A stretch of 64,000 nt of DNA from Cherax quadricarinatus (Eukaryota > Arthropoda > Malacostraca > Decapoda > Parastacidae), in the NCBI RefSeq assembly GCF_038502225.1, contig NW_027196449.1, forward strand, positions 1-64,000, given 5' to 3'. Positions within the stretch are counted from its first letter, which is position 1. Every line of letters starts with the position of its first letter. Shown piece by piece: positions 63,733 to 64,000 of the stretch. Both the position numbers and the translations under genes were made by a program. Below the pieces are notes generated by a model, which was not told the origin of the DNA, made no database searches, and saw nothing but the letters and a program-made list of their open reading frames with translations.

Positions 63733-64000
63733 TTATTATTATTTTATTATTAACACATTGGCCGATTCCCACCAAGGCAGGGTGGCCCGAAAAAGAAAAA
63801 CTTTCATCATCATTCACTCCATCACTGTCTTGCCAGAAGGGTGCTTTACACTACAGTTATAAAACTGCAACATTAACACCCCTCCTTCAGAGTGCAGACA
63901 CTGTACTTCCCATCTCCGGGACTCAAGTCCGGCCTGCCGGTTTCCCTGAATCCCTTCATAAATGTTACTTTGCTTACACTCCAACAGCACATCTATTATT
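63733..64000 (-). mobile_element. RTE-type retrotransposon 3' end, cut by window edge
   Basis: Same 3' UTR and AAT-rich tail as 432-4022 and 24688-28269 (GGCCGATTCCCACCAAGGCA near 63760). Coding sequence would begin just outside the window. Confidence 0.88.

Overview
This window is animal nuclear DNA, almost certainly arthropod and most likely from a decapod crustacean (crayfish, lobster or crab type). Three things point there: a chitin-binding (Rebers-Riddiford) cuticle protein gene, split genes with long transposon-filled introns, and a dense mixture of CR1, RTE, I-like, gypsy, hAT, Tigger and piggyBac elements. The decapod assignment rests on my memory of similar repeats and was not searched. 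There are no bacterial operons, rRNA genes, true tRNA genes or CRISPR arrays.

Only two host genes are visible, both partial. (1) A secreted cuticle protein on the + strand: exon 9564-9737 (end of a signal peptide plus linker) spliced to exon 17086-18099 (chitin-binding domain, then a long degenerate Pro/Lys/His repeat). Its 7.3-kb intron holds a foldback repeat that was itself invaded by a 5.7-kb I-like LINE and a short retroposon. (2) A C2H2 zinc-finger gene on the - strand: exon 62428-62530 spliced to terminal exon 51369-51788. One zinc finger is rebuilt exactly across the 10.6-kb intron, which carries piggyBac, RTE, LINE and SINE insertions.

The rest is layered mobile DNA. Positions 432-4022: nearly complete RTE-type LINE (-). 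4266-7241: micro-insertion, microsatellites and two inverted hAT-like MITEs. 7380-8228: CR1 remnants. 9019-16410: palindromic tRNA-like repeat, cuticle exon and nested foldback/I-like LINE. 18415-22560: full-length CR1 (-) with two intact ORFs, including an SGNH-esterase ORF1. 22742-24230: tRNA-like palindrome and tandem repeats. 24231-29770: a LINE (here LINE-C) split by an RTE copy and a CR1 fragment. 29771-32100: further CR1 and I-like remnants with a tRNA-derived SINE. 32309-38835: a second CR1 copy broken by a gypsy element, a SINE, an RTE tail and a CR1 tail. 40340-45863: RTE copies. 46274-50741: Tigger-like and piggyBac-type MITEs plus a foldback. 52087-54892: decayed autonomous piggyBac. 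55045-62206: foldback, RTE copies, SINE and LINE-C pieces, and an RTE-derived non-autonomous element. 63733-64000: start of another RTE copy.

The strongest single observation is the gypsy element at 32700-37044. Its two 338-bp LTRs are identical. An 18-nt perfect complement links its PBS position to a stretch inside the LTR that begins exactly 30 bp below a TATA box. This is the layout expected for Tf1/sushi-type self-primed reverse transcription rather than tRNA priming. Other notable items are the intact CR1, the 48- and 51-bp LINE-tail micro-insertions with 13-bp target duplications, palindromic repeats flanked by retroposition-sized duplications, and an RTE deletion derivative that moved as a unit.
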